Shown here: positions 55,217-64,000 of the stretch, piece by piece
Numbering within the stretch: position 1 is the first letter of the stretch
How the letters are laid out: every line of letters begins with the position of its first letter
Source: Paenibacillus terrigena DSM 21567
Lineage (GTDB): Bacteria > Bacillota > Bacilli > Paenibacillales > Paenibacillaceae
Direction of reading: 5' to 3'
Length of the DNA stretch: 64,000 nt
Assembly: GCF_000374845.1 (NCBI RefSeq)
Contig: NZ_KB895420.1
Coordinates: forward strand, 1-64,000
Made by a program: the position numbers and the translations under genes
The notes under the pieces: model-generated
Databases searched by the model: none
What the model was told of the DNA's origin: nothing
What the model saw: only the letters and a program-made list of their open reading frames with translations

Positions 55217-56545
55217 ATGGAAAAAGATCTTTTGGAACAGCTAAACCTATGGCATGAAGATGATGAATTTGAAAAAATAGTAGACAAGATTGCGGAAATT
55301 CCCAAACAGGACAGAGACTATGATTTAGTTGGCCATTTAGCGAGAGCATTAAACAATCTGGAACGTTACAATGAAGCATTGCAACAACTTTTGATGATCA
55401 AAACGTTAGGCGAACATGATCCTCTTTGGCATTTCCGTGTAGGTTACGCCTACTACTACCTATCGCAATATGAGGACGCAGTAACAGCATTCGAAATAGC
55501 GAATAAACTTGATCCCGAGGATGAAGATACTTCGTTGTTATTGAAATGGAGCCGTCACGAGGTTGGCCTAACAGACCGTCAAGAGAACTCAGTGACAGTG
55601 CAGCCAAACGCAATTGCTTCGGTGAAGAATGATATTGAGGCGAATGAGATGCTTGAACAGGAAAAGGACTTTGGTTTTGCCCGGGTGTACGCTGTGGAGC
55701 TAAAATACAAGCAGCCGCCGAAGCTGGACCGAAACCTCCTTTACGAGAAGATGGAACTTTACACGGGTAAGGTTGATCGCGGAGAACATCATCCGGATGC
55801 CGCGGGACTTGCTGTGTGGGAAGCGAACAGTCAGGAAGATCAGAATTTGCTGCATTTTTTCCATTTGAATTATATGGTTGAATATAAGGAAGGCGAAATG
55901 CCGGCGCAAACCAACCTGATGGATACAGAAAGCGGCCCGGTTACGGACTACGAGACGGCCATTCAGCAGTCCTGGCATTGGCAGGAAGCCGCTCAAGTCG
56001 TGAGTGATTGCGAGCACTCGCTGCTGTTGATCGACATGATGGCATCGGGACTCGATCCCAAATCGCGGTTGCAGCTGTTCACCGGCTCGCTGCGGGCGGT
56101 GTTGGAAACGGCGCCTTGCGACGCCATCTATTTCCGGGAAAGCGACAAGCTCGTCGAACCTAGCGCTTATCTGGCGGCGATTGAAGAAGGAGAACTGTTA
56201 TATGGTGCGCTGAACATTCGTTTTTATAATGTTGAAGGCACAGGCAGCGGCCGCCCAGAAGGTCTGATGGATTCATTGGGACTCGCCGCGCTTGGCATTC
56301 CGGATATTCAGTGTCATTATTACGATCTGGAGCCTGATGAGGTAGCCGGGAATTTGCTTAATATCGCCTATTATTTATTCGACCGCGGGGACGTTATTGT
56401 CGACGGAGAAACAGTTGGTTTCACCGAAGAGATGCGCTGGCGCTGCGAACACCAATACGGGCTGGCCGCACCGCACCGGGTTGTCATCGATATAGATCCG
56501 GGAGAACCTTATTATGCCGGAAGACAAGGCGCAGAGCAGTCGTAA
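55217..56545 (+). CDS. TPR and DUF4261 protein with a composition break
   Basis: A 442-residue protein. Residues about 1-115 form tetratricopeptide-like helix pairs (ALNNLERYNEALQQLL and YYYLSQYEDAVTAFEIA). From about 150 to the end it matches DUF4261 (FARVYAVELKYKQPP, GLMDSLGLAALGIPDIQCHY, VGFTEEMRWRC). The base composition changes near 55690: AT-rich before, clearly GC-richer after, as if a foreign TPR part had been joined to a native DUF4261 part, or the reverse. AAGGAGGTAG precedes the ATG. The function is unknown. Confidence 0.75.
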   Translation: MEKDLLEQLNLWHEDDEFEKIVDKIAEIPKQDRDYDLVGHLARALNNLERYNEALQQLLMIKTLGEHDPLWHFRVGYAYYYLSQYEDAVTAFEIANKLDPEDEDTSLLLKWSRHEVGLTDRQENSVTVQPNAIASVKNDIEANEMLEQEKDFGFARVYAVELKYKQPPKLDRNLLYEKMELYTGKVDRGEHHPDAAGLAVWEANSQEDQNLLHFFHLNYMVEYKEGEMPAQTNLMDTESGPVTDYETAIQQSWHWQEAAQVVSDCEHSLLLIDMMASGLDPKSRLQLFTGSLRAVLETAPCDAIYFRESDKLVEPSAYLAAIEEGELLYGALNIRFYNVEGTGSGRPEGLMDSLGLAALGIPDIQCHYYDLEPDEVAGNLLNIAYYLFDRGDVIVDGETVGFTEEMRWRCEHQYGLAAPHRVVIDIDPGEPYYAGRQGAEQS

Positions 56546-56778
56546 CCAGCAGTTATCCATTCGCGATGGTGCCTATGTTGCCATAGATAGAAAAATTAAA
56601 AGAAAATTTTTACACCATTGCTCAATTATTAGAAAATCCATACGTTGCATATTTTAATATCACGAGTTGTTCTTACTGATCACTCGTCACATGTAGAATC
56701 GGTGGTGTTGTTGGTAAGGGATGGTGTAACCCCAAAATAAAGTCGTGATAATTATGATTTACTCCGGAGGGTAGAATA

Positions 56779-56997
56779 TTGATTTGGGTAAACGTTCATT
56801 TTCCAGATAAGTTATGTACAGCCCATAAAGATACTTGCGGCCATGTTCTTCAAGAAAAGACTAGACTTAAAGGCATAAGAGAAATCAGAGGCGATGGAGG
56901 TTGGTATGAATTCTCACTACTGGATGAGGCGTCGGTATGGTCGAAGATGAACTATCTACATTATGAATTCAAGAAATGTGGCAAGTGTAAGCCATAA
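56779..56997 (+). CDS. small Cys/His-containing protein, 72 residues
   Basis: A 72-residue protein with CTAHKDTCGH (about 14-23) and a terminal CGKCKP, a likely zinc site. The middle reads GDGGWYEFSLLDEASVW. TTG 56779 follows CGGAGGGTAGAATA. Function unknown. It is 29 bases upstream of the next small gene. Confidence 0.6.
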   Translation: MIWVNVHFPDKLCTAHKDTCGHVLQEKTRLKGIREIRGDGGWYEFSLLDEASVWSKMNYLHYEFKKCGKCKP

Positions 56998-57026
56998 ACA
57001 ACAGGAAGATAAGAGGGGACGGTATA

Positions 57027-57308
57027 TTGTCAAAAGATCTGGAATTTGATTTGAAAATGTGTGGGAAAAGTGTTTATGTAACATACTTTGAGTTCTGGAA
57101 TAAACCTGGGTTCGATGAACGAACAGTATGTGAACAAATGAGGCAAGTTGGAAAAGACGAAGCGGGAATCAAAATGTGCATTCAGGCAGCCAGAAGGATA
57201 GCGGGGAGTGGACTCCAAGTTGAAGCGTTAACGGTGATCGCAAACTCTTCCCGAGTTAATCATACAGCAAGAGAGAAGGCCAAATTACTGCTTCATTCGA
57301 TGCAATAA
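57027..57308 (+). CDS. unknown 93-residue protein
   Basis: A 93-residue protein, helical in its second half (IKMCIQAARRIAGSGLQVEALTV). No known motif. TTG 57027 follows AAGAGGGGACGG. It seems to form a small operon with the genes at 56779 and 57393. Confidence 0.55.
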   Translation: MSKDLEFDLKMCGKSVYVTYFEFWNKPGFDERTVCEQMRQVGKDEAGIKMCIQAARRIAGSGLQVEALTVIANSSRVNHTAREKAKLLLHSMQ

Positions 57309-57392
57309 AAAAGGCGGGTAGAGATCAATGATCTCATTAAGCCGTCGTATCTTTTCGCCATTTTTACGGACACAAGAAGGAGTATTGTACTC

Positions 57393-57800
57393 ATGGATAA
57401 GCAACCCGATGTTAAATGGATTCAAGTTGAGTTTTTTTCCGGTTACCCGTTTGGTCATTACCGAATACTTTTCAAACCTGAAGCCACAATTGAATACACC
57501 GGAGAAGGCGAATTATCCGTTCCGTTGTATGGTTCGTATAAATGGAAGGCGTCACCACGTATATACAAAAACTTAGCAAAAATTCTAATAGATCGCCGAT
57601 GGGAGAATGAGACCAATCCTGCGGGAGAAGGATTTGAAGTTTGCGATGGTTGGACGGATACTGTGAGTTGGTCTTTTAATGGTGAGATTCATGAATACTC
57701 TGTTCAGATTGGTGTGGGGCCGGAGAGTATCTTGAAAATTATTGACCGGATGCACAAATTACTGAAGGATGAAGGAAGAAAGATTCTTTATTCTAATTAG
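57393..57800 (+). CDS. hypothetical protein, possibly DUF6438-like
   Basis: A 135-residue protein of predicted beta-strand then helix form: VEFFSGYPFGHYRILFKPEATIEY at the start, a strand-rich centre, and a final helix PESILKIIDRMHKLLKDEG. The order resembles DUF6438 (a strand unit with 'Y-x-L-x-I-x-x-D-G-x-V', then 'F..L', then a C-terminal helix), but the match is weak. AAGGAG precedes ATG 57393. A terminator lies about 160 bases downstream. Confidence 0.55.
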   Translation: MDKQPDVKWIQVEFFSGYPFGHYRILFKPEATIEYTGEGELSVPLYGSYKWKASPRIYKNLAKILIDRRWENETNPAGEGFEVCDGWTDTVSWSFNGEIHEYSVQIGVGPESILKIIDRMHKLLKDEGRKILYSN

Positions 57801-57961
57801 ATTAGATTTGATCAAATACATCTAGTAAGTAGAGAAAATGAATGAATTTATTTAGCCACTACAAACAATGGGAAAACCATTTCATCAACATTTTAATGAA
57901 TTTACTGGCAATGAACAGCGCGCTATTGAGGCTTGAATTATTTATTTATCTACTAAGAACC

Positions 57962-57991
57962 ACCCTCTTCTTTTATTCGAAGAGGGTTTTG
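57962..57991 (+). terminator. hairpin terminator
   Basis: ACCCTCTTC and GAAGAGGGT form a perfect 9-bp stem around TTTTATTC, followed by TTTGCTTT. Confidence 0.9.
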
Positions 57992-58141
57992 CTTTGAGTA
58001 ATGCCAGTGTCTTTCTATAATATTGCGAAATTCCTTTTCGGAATAAATCACGATATTATTAGTTCAATATGTATACAATTTTTCCAATAAGGTCAGAAGC
58101 TGCAAATAAGAAATTATAATAGATACCACAAAATGTGAGTT

Positions 58142-58291
58142 GAAGATATAAGTTATAGGGAATACACGGATGAAGTCAGTGAGGGTATTAAGGAATGTCT
58201 AAATGAACTGGGGACCCAACCTATACTCTTTATTGGATCAGGACTGTCACGAAGATTTATTAATGCTTGCTCCAGACTCCTCAATAAATGA
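58142..58291 (+). pseudogene. SIR2-family gene, N-terminal remnant
   Basis: In one plus-strand frame about 48 codons read DISYREYTDEVSEG, IKECLNELGTQPILFIGSG and LSRRFINA, then run into a TGA at 58289. The ILFIGSGLSRR block is the NAD-binding start of defence-type SIR2 proteins. A stop lies directly upstream of this segment, and the frame breaks right after INA, where SIR2 proteins continue with AP-x-W; a nearby frame gives APDSS. The rest of the gene is absent. This is a dead relic of an NAD-degrading anti-phage gene. Confidence 0.6.
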
Positions 58292-58818
58292 TTGTTCATC
58301 TTTCCATAACTTCCTTCCCCCTCAAGTTTATTACTCCCTTCCTTCCTGCATACAACATAGAAGTTCGAAACGTATGAGGGAACTTTCTATGTATATTTTG
58401 TTTCCAGAAACCAAGCAATTTATCGAGATGGACGGAACTCATCCGCATGACATAGAGGTGCGGGTATTGTTTTATAAAATTGCAAGGATGTAGGGATTTG
58501 GCAAAGAAGATAGGTGTTATATACGACTTTGAGGAGCGTAGCATTCGTCCAGAGATGATGGGTAAAAGTCCTAATCATGAGAATTTGTGAACACTTATGA
58601 AGTCTAAGTGGAAGATAAGTACTAAAATTAAAAAATGGGATAATTTGTATTCCATTTATTAAGAAGATATATTAGATTAGATTTAGAATAGGTATATATA
58701 TTTAATTTCTTCATGATCATAGGAACTATGGCTCGGTGTCGAAAGATGTACAAGATAACTCAACATAAATTACTAGTGGTTCATTCATAAAAATTCTAAT
58801 AACTCGGGGTCATAAAAG
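58292..58818. other. degraded intergenic region before the AIPR operon
   Basis: No intact gene. Several short protein-like stretches appear in different frames, for example FPETKQFIEMDGTHPHDIEV near 58408 and DLAKKIGVIYDFEERSIRPEMM near 58495, each cut by stops. This fits decayed genes. AT-rich sequence before 58818 may hold the promoter of the AIPR operon. Confidence 0.45.
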
Positions 58819-60564
58819 ATGAGCAAAATCAACACGTATTATACAGAACTAATAGAGCAAGTGAATAATCATGCAGAAGTCAACTTAGATCAAAAAATAG
58901 TTTCATTTGCTACTATTGTCAGTGATCGTCTAGTTGAAGGTGAGGTTCTATCTGCTCCACAGGTTTGTGCATTCCAAAGCGCACGTGACGGAATATCCAT
59001 TCATGGATACGAGCTCAGTGATGAAATGAACACGCTTCATGTATTTGCAGCAGATTACCGCGAAGGGACAGTACCGAGTGTAATCAGCCGCGAGGAAATA
59101 AAGGGGATAATTCAACAAACAGAAACCTTCATATACGCTGCCGTTTCTGATCTGCTTGGGACTATAATTGACCAGAATAAGTACCCAGAAATATACGACT
59201 TAAGTCAAACAATAAATCAGAACATTAGCAATATCCGTCATGCCTCCATACACATTATAACGAATCGGATTAGTGAGATGGATGTGAATCCTGACGACAC
59301 CATGATTGAAGAAGCAAAAGTAACGTTTCACATCTGGGATCTAAAAAAGCTTTATAGCTTTGATATAGAAAATGTTCAAATTGATGAGCTGTACATAAAG
59401 CTGGATGAGCAGTTTAATGAACCAATGCGTCTAATTGAAGTTCCCGTGGAAAACGATACGTACAGCTGCTACATAGGGTATGTTTCCGGTAGACTATTGG
59501 CAAAGGCATATGAATTCTATGGTAATCGTTTGATGGAGAGAAATGTCCGCTCCTATCTGCAGGCTCGCGGGAAAATAAATAAAGGCATCATAACGACAGC
59601 TAAGAAAAGTCCGTCCATGTTTATGGCCTATAATAACGGCCTGACAACCATTGCTGAGCAGGCAGTCTTCTCCAAAAAAGAGGAAACGGGTTTTGTTGAA
59701 ATCAGTGAGCTGATAGGTTGGCAGATCGTTAATGGAGGCCAGACGACTGCTTCGCTTTACCGGACATATAAAGAGGGAGAGTCACTAGACGACCTGTTCG
59801 TACAAATTAAGCTGAATGTTATTAAAGATATGAGCCGAAAAGATGATATTATATCAAGCATTTCGGAGTATGCGAACAGCCAAAATAAGATATCTATATC
59901 AGATCTACGTTCTAACGATGCCTATCAAGCGGAACTTGAGCGGCTTTCTTACGTGGTTGCGGTTCCTGGTACAAACCCTGCAACCAAGTGGTTTTATGAA
60001 CGTACCCGTGGTCAATATATGGTGGAGGTTAATCGCCAGGGATCGACCCCTGCCAAAAAACGAGCGTATCAATTAGAATTCCCTAAAGAACAAGTCATTA
60101 CAAAAACGGAAGCAGCTAAATATATTATGAGCTGGAATCAGTATCCGCATATTGTCAGCAAAGGTTCAGAAGCCAACTTCCTGGAATTCTGCAACTTTGT
60201 AAGAGAAGATAAAATTTTACCAGACGAAAGCTACTATCAAGATTTGATAGCCAAAGGAATTCTCTTCCGTGAAACAGATAAGCTGATTCAGACTCTGAGA
60301 TATAAAGGGTATAAAGCAAATTTGGTTACCTATTCGATAGCTTCGTTATCTTTAATGAAGCCACAGTTTGATTTCGAACAGATCTGGACTGCGCAGTCAA
60401 TCAGTCAGGATCAGAAAGGTGAACTGGAAAAAATTATTGAAGTCGTCTGGGATCACATTACTGATCCACCGGTAAAAGGAACGAATGTAACTCAGTATTG
60501 TAAGCGTGAAGCTTGCTGGACATCACTGCAACATAAATTACAGAGACCGGCCATCATGAAATAG
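58819..60564 (+). CDS. AIPR-family abortive infection protein
   Basis: A 581-residue protein of the AIPR family (abortive infection phage resistance). The family core is clear: NVRSYLQARGKINKGI, SPSMFMAYNNGLTTIAEQ and IGWQIVNGGQTTASLYRTY (about residues 245-320), followed by ISEYANSQNKIS and YERTRGQYM. No membrane helices. The mechanism of AIPR proteins is not settled; they lie in defence islands. It is the first gene of an operon with the UvrD-like helicase, which starts 14 bases after its stop. The ribosome binding site before ATG 58819 (CGGGGTCA) is modest. Confidence 0.82.
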   Translation: MSKINTYYTELIEQVNNHAEVNLDQKIVSFATIVSDRLVEGEVLSAPQVCAFQSARDGISIHGYELSDEMNTLHVFAADYREGTVPSVISREEIKGIIQQTETFIYAAVSDLLGTIIDQNKYPEIYDLSQTINQNISNIRHASIHIITNRISEMDVNPDDTMIEEAKVTFHIWDLKKLYSFDIENVQIDELYIKLDEQFNEPMRLIEVPVENDTYSCYIGYVSGRLLAKAYEFYGNRLMERNVRSYLQARGKINKGIITTAKKSPSMFMAYNNGLTTIAEQAVFSKKEETGFVEISELIGWQIVNGGQTTASLYRTYKEGESLDDLFVQIKLNVIKDMSRKDDIISSISEYANSQNKISISDLRSNDAYQAELERLSYVVAVPGTNPATKWFYERTRGQYMVEVNRQGSTPAKKRAYQLEFPKEQVITKTEAAKYIMSWNQYPHIVSKGSEANFLEFCNFVREDKILPDESYYQDLIAKGILFRETDKLIQTLRYKGYKANLVTYSIASLSLMKPQFDFEQIWTAQSISQDQKGELEKIIEVVWDHITDPPVKGTNVTQYCKREACWTSLQHKLQRPAIMK

Positions 60565-60578
60565 AAAGAGGAATCAAG

Positions 60579-63044
60579 ATGGAACAGCTGTACTCAGAGC
60601 TTCTCTTAGCACGAAGGACAAATATTAATATGGATGACGTTTACAGCAAGGTTATTTCAGGAATCAAAGTGATTTTGCTTACAGACAGCGAAGTTGCATG
60701 GATAGATCCCTCGAACGGTGGCATTGTGAAGGACAGCATGCTGTATCAGGTACATATCGATCCGCAATTTCCGTTTGCTCCAACCGCCCATTCGATAAAG
60801 AATGGGCTTGATTTTTACACGATTAAATCAAAATTAGATGGTTATTTTCCAACCTTTAACCAGGAGCAGTATGAGGTGGAACACGCAGATAACGAAGGAT
60901 CCATCCTTATTACCGCTGGAGCAGGCTCTGGTAAGACCACTGTAATGGTACAACGCATTTTGTTTCTATTGAAGCATGTGAAAGTCGAGCCTTCCTCCGT
61001 GGCAATGATAACGTTTACGCGGGAAGCAGCTAAAAATATGTTTGAGAAACTTAGAGAAGCTCTTTATTTTCGTTTTCAAGTGACGGGGGATGCTGAGTAT
61101 CTTAAAGATATCGAACATCTGAATGAGCTGCAGATCAGTACCATCGATTCATTCCTCTACCGTATGTTTAAGAGACTGGGGGGAGAAGTCGGATTGGGTT
61201 CTAATTTTACAATTAAAAACTACAAGTTAGAACGAAGAGAGCTTATCGAACGTGAGATTGATTCTTTTATCAATATTTATAAAGATGCAAACCGGATAAC
61301 GGCTTCATTTAAACAGTTTTTAACTGAAATCCGAGATTATGAACTGATTCGTCTTATAGATCAGTTCTGGGCGGAATTTGAGAAAAGGGGGGTAGTACCC
61401 AGCAACAACGAAGCGGTTCAGAAACTGTTTGGTCCAGCAGATGAGTATTATAAGCCGCTGCAAGATTTAATTGTCTCTGTTGTCACGGCCTGCCACAGCG
61501 CTTTCTTAGAAGAACAGCTGAACGAGAATGCTGTGACCTTAAGTTATTTATCAAGCATCCTGGATCATGTAATTATGGAACGTCCAGAAGTTATGCAGCA
61601 GACTTATTTAGACTACGATTATCTATTTATTGACGAATTTCAAGACAGCAGTGATTTCCAAATCCGGCTGGCTCACATGCTGGCTGTACAATTCCATATG
61701 AAACTATTTGTTGTAGGAGATATCAAGCAGTCGATCTACCGGTTCCGTGGAGCGGATGATTCCGCCTTTGAAAAATTGCTGGGACATGATTACGGGGACA
61801 ATAAGTGGCTGCCTGCATTTTCACTACAGCAGAACTACCGCTCCTCATACAACCTGCTTGAAGTTATGGATCAAAAGTACTTCTCATCCTGGGGCAGCAA
61901 CTTCAGCTATGCAGAAAAGGACCGCCTCATTTCCAATAAAGCAAAAGAAAGCGGCGTGACCCCGCTGATGGTAACTCCATTAGAATATGAAGAGAAGCAG
62001 GAATGCAAAGACACGATTATGTCGTGGCTTAAGCGGGCAATGCAGCAAGCCGAGGGGAAAGAGCACCGGAAGCACCGAGTGGCTGTCCTGACTCGGACTC
62101 GAAAAGAAGCCAGATTAGTGGCAGAATGGTGTGCTTCTGAGAAAATCCCATGTCATCTGGATATTGGGGGTACATTGTTTGAGAGTCCTTCAGCACGGGA
62201 TTTGAATCGCCTGCTTCATGCGTTGTTGTTTACAAATGAGCCAGCGTATGCCTGTGAATATCTATTGACTCCATATAGTGTATACCAATTGGAACCTTCA
62301 TTTCTATATGAAGCGGACGGGAATCCCGATACTATCCGCAATTTAATTGATCCCTATCTTTCAGATTTGAAAAGATATCAAAAAGAGACAAGAAGGCTTC
62401 CGAATCTCTCTTTGCTTCGATTAATTATAAACGAAAGTGAAGTGGTTAACCGATATTACGAATTATTAATACAAAAAGGTACTGAACCGGAAGAGGCCAA
62501 ACGCCAATCGGTGGCTTATGAACTTAATTTATCTAGAATCATGGATTTGATGGTGCAGAGTCAGCGCGGAGATCATACGTCACTGCCTTCCATACTAAAC
62601 TGGCTTCAGATCCAGATTAAAAGCAATCGGGAAGAGGACGAGCCAAAGGATGATAATTTAGCTTACCACGCAGTGAATATTCTTACAGTTCATCGTGCTA
62701 AGGGACTAGAATATCATACGGTTATCATTCCATTTACAGATAGATTCTTTCATACATCTGTTTTATTTAACAGCGGCATCATCTTTAATTCGGAGAAAAC
62801 GCAGGCAGGCTGGAAGATTCGTATAAGGGCAGGGACGGAACAAGGTCAAGAAGATAGATGGTACAGCAATCAGAGCTTTAACAGTCTTCAGACCCGTGAA
62901 GAAAATGCGATTAAAGCAGAAGAGCTGCGATTACTGTATGTTGCGATGACAAGAGCAGAGCAGCAGTTATGGATTATTAAATGCACATTCAAACCCGGCA
63001 AGGAATGCTGGGCAAAATATCTGCCAGTATATGAAAGTGAGTGA
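60579..63044 (+). CDS. UvrD/AddA-like SF1 helicase, no nuclease domain
   Basis: An 821-residue SF1A helicase. All motifs are intact: I ITAGAGSGKTT (about 112), Ia MITFTREAAKNM, II LFIDEFQDSSDFQ (about 350), III VVGDIKQSIYRFRGAD, IV LQQNYRSSYNL, V NILTVHRAKGLEYHTV and VI LLYVAMTRAEQQLW. An extra N-terminal region of about 90 residues has no known domain. It stops right after motif VI, so the C-terminal nuclease of AddA is missing. GAGGAATCAAG precedes the ATG. The next gene begins nine bases after its stop and looks AddB-like, so the pair may form an AddAB-like DNA-processing complex. Confidence 0.88.
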   Translation: MEQLYSELLLARRTNINMDDVYSKVISGIKVILLTDSEVAWIDPSNGGIVKDSMLYQVHIDPQFPFAPTAHSIKNGLDFYTIKSKLDGYFPTFNQEQYEVEHADNEGSILITAGAGSGKTTVMVQRILFLLKHVKVEPSSVAMITFTREAAKNMFEKLREALYFRFQVTGDAEYLKDIEHLNELQISTIDSFLYRMFKRLGGEVGLGSNFTIKNYKLERRELIEREIDSFINIYKDANRITASFKQFLTEIRDYELIRLIDQFWAEFEKRGVVPSNNEAVQKLFGPADEYYKPLQDLIVSVVTACHSAFLEEQLNENAVTLSYLSSILDHVIMERPEVMQQTYLDYDYLFIDEFQDSSDFQIRLAHMLAVQFHMKLFVVGDIKQSIYRFRGADDSAFEKLLGHDYGDNKWLPAFSLQQNYRSSYNLLEVMDQKYFSSWGSNFSYAEKDRLISNKAKESGVTPLMVTPLEYEEKQECKDTIMSWLKRAMQQAEGKEHRKHRVAVLTRTRKEARLVAEWCASEKIPCHLDIGGTLFESPSARDLNRLLHALLFTNEPAYACEYLLTPYSVYQLEPSFLYEADGNPDTIRNLIDPYLSDLKRYQKETRRLPNLSLLRLIINESEVVNRYYELLIQKGTEPEEAKRQSVAYELNLSRIMDLMVQSQRGDHTSLPSILNWLQIQIKSNREEDEPKDDNLAYHAVNILTVHRAKGLEYHTVIIPFTDRFFHTSVLFNSGIIFNSEKTQAGWKIRIRAGTEQGQEDRWYSNQSFNSLQTREENAIKAEELRLLYVAMTRAEQQLWIIKCTFKPGKECWAKYLPVYESE

Positions 63045-63053
63045 GAGCTCGGC

Positions 63054-64000
63054 ATGGAACAAGTTACGGTTTTTTCATATACGCATCCCGATGATCCTGT
63101 TATTTCGGACATTTGTGATCGGGATCAGGTGCTCCATATCTGTGCTACAACAAGCTTGACTCAGGCGATGACTGCTCGGGACGGCGGTAAACGGAAAAAT
63201 ATTATCTCGGCAAAATGGTTTACTGATGCTGTCCTGGGGGATTGGATGGATTCGTATGTCAAACTAGAGCAGTATATTCATCTTTCGGAACTGCTTCGAA
63301 AGGGTTCTCCAGATAACCCTGATGATACACCGATGAAAAAATCCTTTCGAAAAAATAAGCAGGGAGTCCTTCTCGCCATACGGACACTTGCCGAGTTAGG
63401 GTTAAAACCACAAGATCTGGAGGCATATGCATTTACAGCTAATGAGAAAGAGCTGGCTGTTATCTGGGCGAAAATGTTAAAGCAGGATGAGGGAGCGAAT
63501 CATTTTAAGAAGTTAGGACAGGTCATGTTTGCCTATCGTCATCCAGCGGCCTTTAAGATGATGACGGCTGCCAGGCTAAAAGAAAAGTATGAGAAGGATC
63601 TGGAATTAGAATCATCATTAGCAGTAAGTGAAGAGAATCTGCACCTGGATGGAGAAGTTATACTCCATGGATTTTACTTCCTTACTCCGCTTCAGCAACA
63701 AATGTTTCAGTCACTTCGCCAAGCTGGAGTGAAAATTACGTTTCTTCAGTATTATCATCCTGATTTTCCGCATACGTTCCGGTTTCTCGAAGAAGTGCTT
63801 GGAACAGCGAATGATTGGGTTCCGGCTGAAGACTGGAAAGTTAGTCTGTTTACACAAGAAGCACCTGCCAGCCGTTATTTTGCTGGTTTATTTGAAAATA
63901 AAAAAGAATCTGCTCCGCCAGTGTGGACAGACCAGATCTCCATTCAGAGTTATCGAAACGTTCACCAATGGATCAACGATTTTGGAAACACCGAGATACA
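63054..64000 (+). CDS. AddB-like protein, partial at the right edge
   Basis: An open frame from ATG 63054 to the window end (315 codons, no stop). The segment HGFYFLTPLQQQMFQSLRQ, followed by AGVKITFLQYY, resembles the start of AddB proteins (a 'GF-x-x-F-TPLQ' pattern followed by a strand). It lacks a Walker A in the visible part. It starts nine bases after the helicase stop with GTGAGAGCTC upstream. AddB proteins end in a PD-(D/E)XK nuclease with an iron-sulfur cluster; if present here, that part lies beyond the edge. The assignment is tentative. Confidence 0.6.
   Translation, partial: MEQVTVFSYTHPDDPVISDICDRDQVLHICATTSLTQAMTARDGGKRKNIISAKWFTDAVLGDWMDSYVKLEQYIHLSELLRKGSPDNPDDTPMKKSFRKNKQGVLLAIRTLAELGLKPQDLEAYAFTANEKELAVIWAKMLKQDEGANHFKKLGQVMFAYRHPAAFKMMTAARLKEKYEKDLELESSLAVSEENLHLDGEVILHGFYFLTPLQQQMFQSLRQAGVKITFLQYYHPDFPHTFRFLEEVLGTANDWVPAEDWKVSLFTQEAPASRYFAGLFENKKESAPPVWTDQISIQSYRNVHQWINDFGNTEI

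Noticed and set aside
57328-57576. 82-codon frame overlapping the gene at 57393
   Set aside because: The 57393 frame has a ribosome binding site and a more protein-like composition; this one has neither.
58203-58493. 96-codon frame over the SIR2 remnant
   Set aside because: It reads through the SIR2-like segment in the wrong frame and has no ribosome binding site; more likely part of decayed sequence.
44436-64000. CRISPR array or intact prophage
   Set aside because: No regularly spaced repeats, and no capsid, terminase, portal or tail genes; the region is cargo without phage structure genes.

Overview
The window reads as a chromosomal segment of a Paenibacillus-like member of the Firmicutes (Bacillales). 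The evidence is the purEKBCSQLFMNHD gene order, PurBox and guanine-riboswitch control of purE, c-di-AMP (ydaO-type) riboswitches, a Bce-type antimicrobial-peptide module, AGGAGG-type ribosome binding sites, and a yerB / yerC / dgkB / rlmCD gene set that follows the pur operon as it does in Bacillus subtilis. Assignment to Paenibacillus is an inference from gene content and style; no species was determined.

Layout. 1-280: 3' end of a 23S rRNA gene, a 5S rRNA gene and the rRNA terminator. 280-530: a cluster of DnaA-box-like sequences. 688-7662: FGGY sugar kinase, a Bce-type two-component system with its ABC transporter, a DUF1294 protein and a universal stress protein. 7790-10160: an inverted-repeat-bounded element and topoisomerase III. 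10284-24913: the complete de novo purine operon, controlled at initiation (paired PurBoxes) and in the leader (guanine riboswitch), with an unusual 0.9-kb hairpin-rich gap between purC and purS. 24920-31940: small membrane proteins, a PAP2 phosphatase, a hydrolase, a DoxX protein with an Fnr/Crp-type operator, the YerB-like lipoprotein, and a DUF47/PiT phosphate pair. 32314-39868: a strong promoter, two tandem c-di-AMP riboswitches, one terminator, kdpABC, and a protein made of two KdpD sensor halves without a histidine kinase. 40027-44435: yerC, a CbiX-type chelatase, diacylglycerol kinase and the rRNA methyltransferase rlmCD.

From 44436 to the right edge the window changes character: lower GC, mostly unfamiliar single genes, each or every few followed by its own terminator. 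The boundary lies directly after rlmCD and carries only the C-terminal end of a large serine recombinase, fused to a fragment of another gene, so this looks like an old integration hotspot. Cargo includes a candidate PD-(D/E)XK nuclease, a GNAT acetyltransferase, a trypsin-like protease, an SEC-C/CxxCC protein, an RNase H-like protein, zinc-ribbon proteins, an SF2 helicase flanked by about 100-bp direct repeats, a TPR-DUF4261 protein with a compositional break, a broken SIR2-family gene, and at the right edge a three-gene operon of AIPR protein, UvrD/AddA-like helicase and an AddB-like protein that runs off the window. This operon is the best candidate here for an undescribed anti-phage system; that role is inferred from family and context, not shown.
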